NCBI GenBank assembly: GCA_934395135.1
Contig: CAKRRK010000002.1
Location: 1 to 64,000, forward strand
DNA length: 64,000 nt
Direction of reading: 5' to 3'
DNA from: an uncultured Eubacteriales bacterium
Lineage (GTDB): Bacteria; Bacillota; Clostridia; Oscillospirales; Butyricicoccaceae
Positions 60,101 through 64,000 of this stretch are shown piece after piece. The notes beneath the pieces were generated by a model, which was not told the origin of the DNA, ran no database searches, and worked only from the letters and a program-made list of their open reading frames with translations. The number at the start of each line of letters is the position of its first letter. The first letter of the stretch is position 1. The position numbers and the translations under genes were made by a program.

Positions 60101-63100
60101 TGGCGGTATGGTTGTAATGAACAGCCACACCTGCATGGTGAATATGGCAAAATTTTTCCTCAACTTTACCACCAACGAATCCTGCGGAAAATGCGTGCAC
60201 TGCCGTCTTGGCACCAAGCGGATGCATGAAATTCTTACCCGTATCGTAAACGGCGAAGGCCGAGAAGGCGATATTGAGCTGCTGGAGGAACTGTGCTATT
60301 CCATCAAGGACGGCGCTTTGTGCGGCCTTGGCCAGACCGCACCAAATCCGGTTCTTACCACCATCCGTTATTTCCGGAATGAGTATGAAGCCCACATCCG
60401 GGACAAAAAGTGCCCTGCCAAGGAATGCGCAAATCTTCTCACCTATAAAATTAATCCAGATCACTGCAAGGGCTGCACCCTCTGCGCTCAAAAATGTCCT
60501 GCAAAGGCCATTTCCGGCACCGTCAAATCTCCTCATACCATCGACGCGCAGGCCTGCATCAAATGCGGCCAGTGCATGACCCTTTGCCGCTTCGGCGCCA
60601 TTGTTGCAGAGTAAGGAGGAGAAAATCATGAGTAAAATTCAAGTTACGATCAACGGCAAAGTGCTCACAGCCAATGCCGGTGAAACCATATTAAAAATCG
60701 CAACAGACAACGGGATTGATATCCCCACCCTGTGCTATCACGAAAACGTCAAGCTTTACGGCGCATGCGGCCTTTGTCTTGTGGAGGCAGAAAAGATGCC
60801 CAAGCTGCTGCGGGCATGTTCTGCAGTGGCATCGGACGGAATGGTCCTCCATACAGAGTCCCCCCGGGTGGTACAGGCGCGGAAAATCGCCCTGGAACTT
60901 CTGATGTCCGACCATGAAGGGGACTGCAAAGGACCGTGTTCCCTCAACTGTCCGGCGGGAACCGACTGCCAGGGATATGTCAAGCAAATTGCGCTGGGCA
61001 ACGATTATGAGGCGGTAAAAATCATCAAAGACCGCCTTCCCCTTCCCGCCTCCATCGGCCGGGTATGCCCCCATCCCTGTGAAACCGCCTGCCGCCGGCA
61101 GATGGTAGAGGAACCGATTTCCATTGCATTTTTAAAATATTTTGCAGCGGACAACGATTTGAAATCCGACCGGCCGTTCCGCCCGGAACTTGCGCCGGAC
61201 AGCGGCAAGCATGTCGCCATTCTCGGCGGCGGACCCGCCGGCCTTACCGCGGCGTATCAGCTGCGGGTTAAGGGCCACCGCGTCACCATTTATGATGCGA
61301 TGCCCAAAATGGGCGGTATGCTGCGTTACGGCATCCCCGAATATCGTCTGCCAAAGAAGGTCCTGGACCAGGAAATCGCAGCCATCGAATCTTTGGGCGT
61401 GACGATGAAAAACAATGTAAAAATCGGCCGGGACGTTACGTTGGAAGACATTAAAAAAACCGCAGACGCAACCCTGATCGCCATCGGTGCATGGACCAGT
61501 ATGAGCACCCGCACCCCCGGTGAAGAGCTGGACGGCGTGCTGGGCGGCATTGACTTCCTCCACGGCGTAAGTCTTGGCACCCCTTACAACATTGGCAAGC
61601 GGGTTGCCGTAGTAGGCGGCGGCAATACGGCAATGGACGCATGCCGCACCGCCATCCGGCTGGGCGCGGAAGACGTTTATGTCATCTACCGCCGTACCGA
61701 AGCAGAAATGCCGGCAGAAGCGATTGAAATTAAGGAAGCCAAAGAAGAAGGCGTTACGTTTAAATTCCTCACAAACCCGGCGGAAATCCTCGGCGAAAAC
61801 GGAAAAGTTAAGGCCGTCAAGCTGCAGGTAATGGAGCTGGGCGAACCAGACGCATCCGGCCGCCGCTCCCCGATTCCGGTCGAAGGAAAGTTTGAATATC
61901 TGGATGTAGACACCGTAATTGCCGCCATCGGCCAGAAAGTAAATCCTGCCGGATTTGACGGCATCGATCTGAACAAACGCGGTATCATCGCGGCAGATGA
62001 GCGCACCTTCCGCACCTCGCAGGAGGGTGTGTTTGCGGTGGGCGACGCAGTCAACAAGGGCGCCGGCATTGCGATTGCCGCCATCGGCGAGGCAAACAAA
62101 GCCTGCGTTGCCATTGACGGCTATCTTCTCGGCATGGACATCGCTTACAAAGAGCCCTTTGTTTCCGAGCGGGAAGTGACGCCGGAAATGCTTTCCGACC
62201 GGGAAACAATTGCCCGTGCTGCCATGCCGCACCGGTCTCCGGCGGAACGCCGGGACAACTTCCAGGAAGTCAATTATGGCTTTTCCGAAGAACAGGCTCG
62301 CAAAGAGGCCGCACGTTGTCTGGAATGCGGCTGCCATGATTATAAGGATTGCAAGCTTATTTGCTATGCCAACCGGTACGATATTCATCCGGAACGGGTT
62401 GCCGGCGGCAAACACGACAGCTTTACCGAAGAACGCCTGGTTTCCATCGAACGCAACCAGGGCAAGTGCATTTTGTGTGGCTTATGCGTTCGTACCTGTG
62501 AAGAGGTGGCAAAAAAAGGAATTCTCGGTCTCGTGGGCCGCGGATTCGGCACTGTCATCAAGCCGGAATTTAACCGGCCGGAAACCATCGCAGACTGCAA
62601 AAATTGCCTGAAGTGTGCAGAAGTTTGCCCCACCGGCGCATTGAAGATCCTGTAATGCATTCTGGATTTTCGCTTGTCCGGTCTGACCGCGTTTCTGTCC
62701 CGTTATAAAAACCAGCGCCCTGCGCCGCATTCGCGGCACAGGGCGCTTATTTTTTCTCTCTTGGTTTTTTCTGCTGCCCGCTTCACCGGCGGCGACACCG
62801 CAGACAGCCCATTCAAAAAAGGTGGGCTGCCCTTTTGGCTGTTTCCTCCATCGGTCTCTCTTTTGCTACAATTCCACAAAAATCGGCGTATGCTGCAGCG
62901 CCGGAATCACCGTCTCCAGCAAATCCGCCGTGGTCAGTTTCAGGCTGGAGGTATTGATGCATGGATGACAGCCAAAAAATTCCTCTTTCAGCACATCCCG
63001 GTCAATCAGCAGCTGAACATTTCCCTCTGTATCATTCATCAGCCCTAAAATGCTGACAGAACCTGGGGTAATGCCCAGATACTCCTCCATAAACTCCGCG

Positions 63101-64000
63101 TCAGCGAAGGAAAGCCGGGCGGTGCTGATCTGTTTTGACAAGTCCTTGGTATGAAAGGTTTTTTCGCCCGGCATAACCAGCAAATAAAATTTTGTTTTCT
63201 GCCGGTTGCACAAAAACAGATTCTTGCAGATGCGGACGCCCAGCAAAGCGTCCACTCCCTGGCAGGCCGCCATAGAGTCTGTGGCCTCATGGTCCAGACA
63301 TTCATAAGATATCCCCAGCTCGTCCAAAAAATTATATGTTTTTATCTCTTTCGGCAGGCGGCCCGCGTCGGTTTCCGGTCGGCCGCGGCGCAAGCTGTTT
63401 TGGATGCGTCGTTCCATATACATTCTCCTCAATGAAAAAGCTCACCGATTACGGTGAGCAATTTTTAGAACGGTTACATTGCATTCATTTTGAGCGCCAT
63501 AGCGCTTTTTTTGTTGGATGCGTTGTTTTTGTGCAGAAGATGCTTTGCGCAAGCCTTATCCACAGCCTTTACCGCAGCCGTATGCGCAGTTTCCGCCGCC
63601 GCCTTATCGCCGGCAGCAACCGCAGTTTCAAACTTCTTCAATACTGTCTTCAACTCAGATTTCGCCATCTGATTCTGCAGCGCCTTTACTTTTGTTACCT
63701 TAACGCGCTTCTTGGCAGACTTAATATTCGGCATTACCTGTCCACCTCCTTAACCTTCTTTTATTCATCAGTAATTGTTATTTTACCATTGTTAATAAAA
63801 AAAATCAAGAGTTTTTTTATTTCGCCGCAAGGTTTTGCATAGATTATTTTTAATCTGCGCAACCTACCAAAAAAGGTAGTGGACAATGATGGAATATCGC
63901 ACAGACCTGGCGTTTGAATCGGCAGAACTTTTGCCAAAAACCAAGCAGCTTCCCAAAGAGGATGTTATCCGAACCAGAGAAACCCTGGAAGGCTTTTCCG

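Overview
The window looks like a chromosome segment of a spore-forming, strictly anaerobic Clostridia bacterium, probably a gut Oscillospiraceae/Ruminococcaceae relative. Supporting signs are AGGAGG-type ribosome sites, a Trp T-box, the divergent rpsT/gpr pair (gpr encodes the spore protease), addB-addA order, a glycyl radical enzyme with its activase, superoxide reductase plus rubredoxin, a 2-hydroxyacyl-CoA dehydratase-type pair, and an NADH/NADPH/ferredoxin transhydrogenase-like operon. No rRNA, tRNA, CRISPR array, transposase or prophage was seen.

Layout. (1) 1-15.5 kb is an accessory carbohydrate locus, almost all on the minus strand. It holds a glycyl radical enzyme, its activase, a rhamnulokinase-family kinase and a class II aldolase in one operon; a ribose-type ABC importer with an SDR and a zinc dehydrogenase resembling scyllo-inosose 3-dehydrogenase in a second; then two tandem MFS permeases and a sugar-phosphate isomerase/epimerase cut by the left edge. 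The two main promoters carry the same GTAAC-N2-GTTAC operator at the same place just after the -10 box. (2) 15.6-27.3 kb is housekeeping: a 60-residue orphan protein, aspS-hisS, mgsA, an orphan minD, mrdA-mreD-mreC, maf, a U32 protein and zapA. (3) 27.4-32.1 kb is a plus-strand operon: proB-proA-CYTH-binding protein-degenerate metallo-beta-lactamase fold. (4) 32.2-36.6 kb (minus) holds rlmA, a dehydratase/activator fusion with its partner, and a nitroreductase. (5) 36.8-40 kb holds an ECF sigma/anti-sigma pair and a solitary trpB2 behind a Trp T-box. (6) 40.2-43.7 kb is a phase-variation module: an S-layer-homology surface protein whose promoter lies between 24-bp inverted repeats, next to a tyrosine recombinase gene broken by an internal deletion. 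(7) 44-46.6 kb holds a NifX-like protein, superoxide reductase, rubredoxin and a LysM-GH25 lysozyme. (8) 46.7-58 kb holds rpmE, addA/addB, MgtC, DUF554 and a MoxR/VWA pair. (9) 58.3-62.7 kb is a three-gene Stn-like flavin/iron-sulfur complex. (10) The end holds a prolyl-tRNA deacylase-like gene, rpsT and the start of gpr.

The strongest candidates for something new are the invertible promoter with its broken recombinase (42.6-43.7 kb), the glycyl radical enzyme operon whose active site differs from diol dehydratases at two positions, the ComEC-like domain whose metal ligands have become asparagines, and a MinD with no MinC, MinE or membrane-targeting tail.
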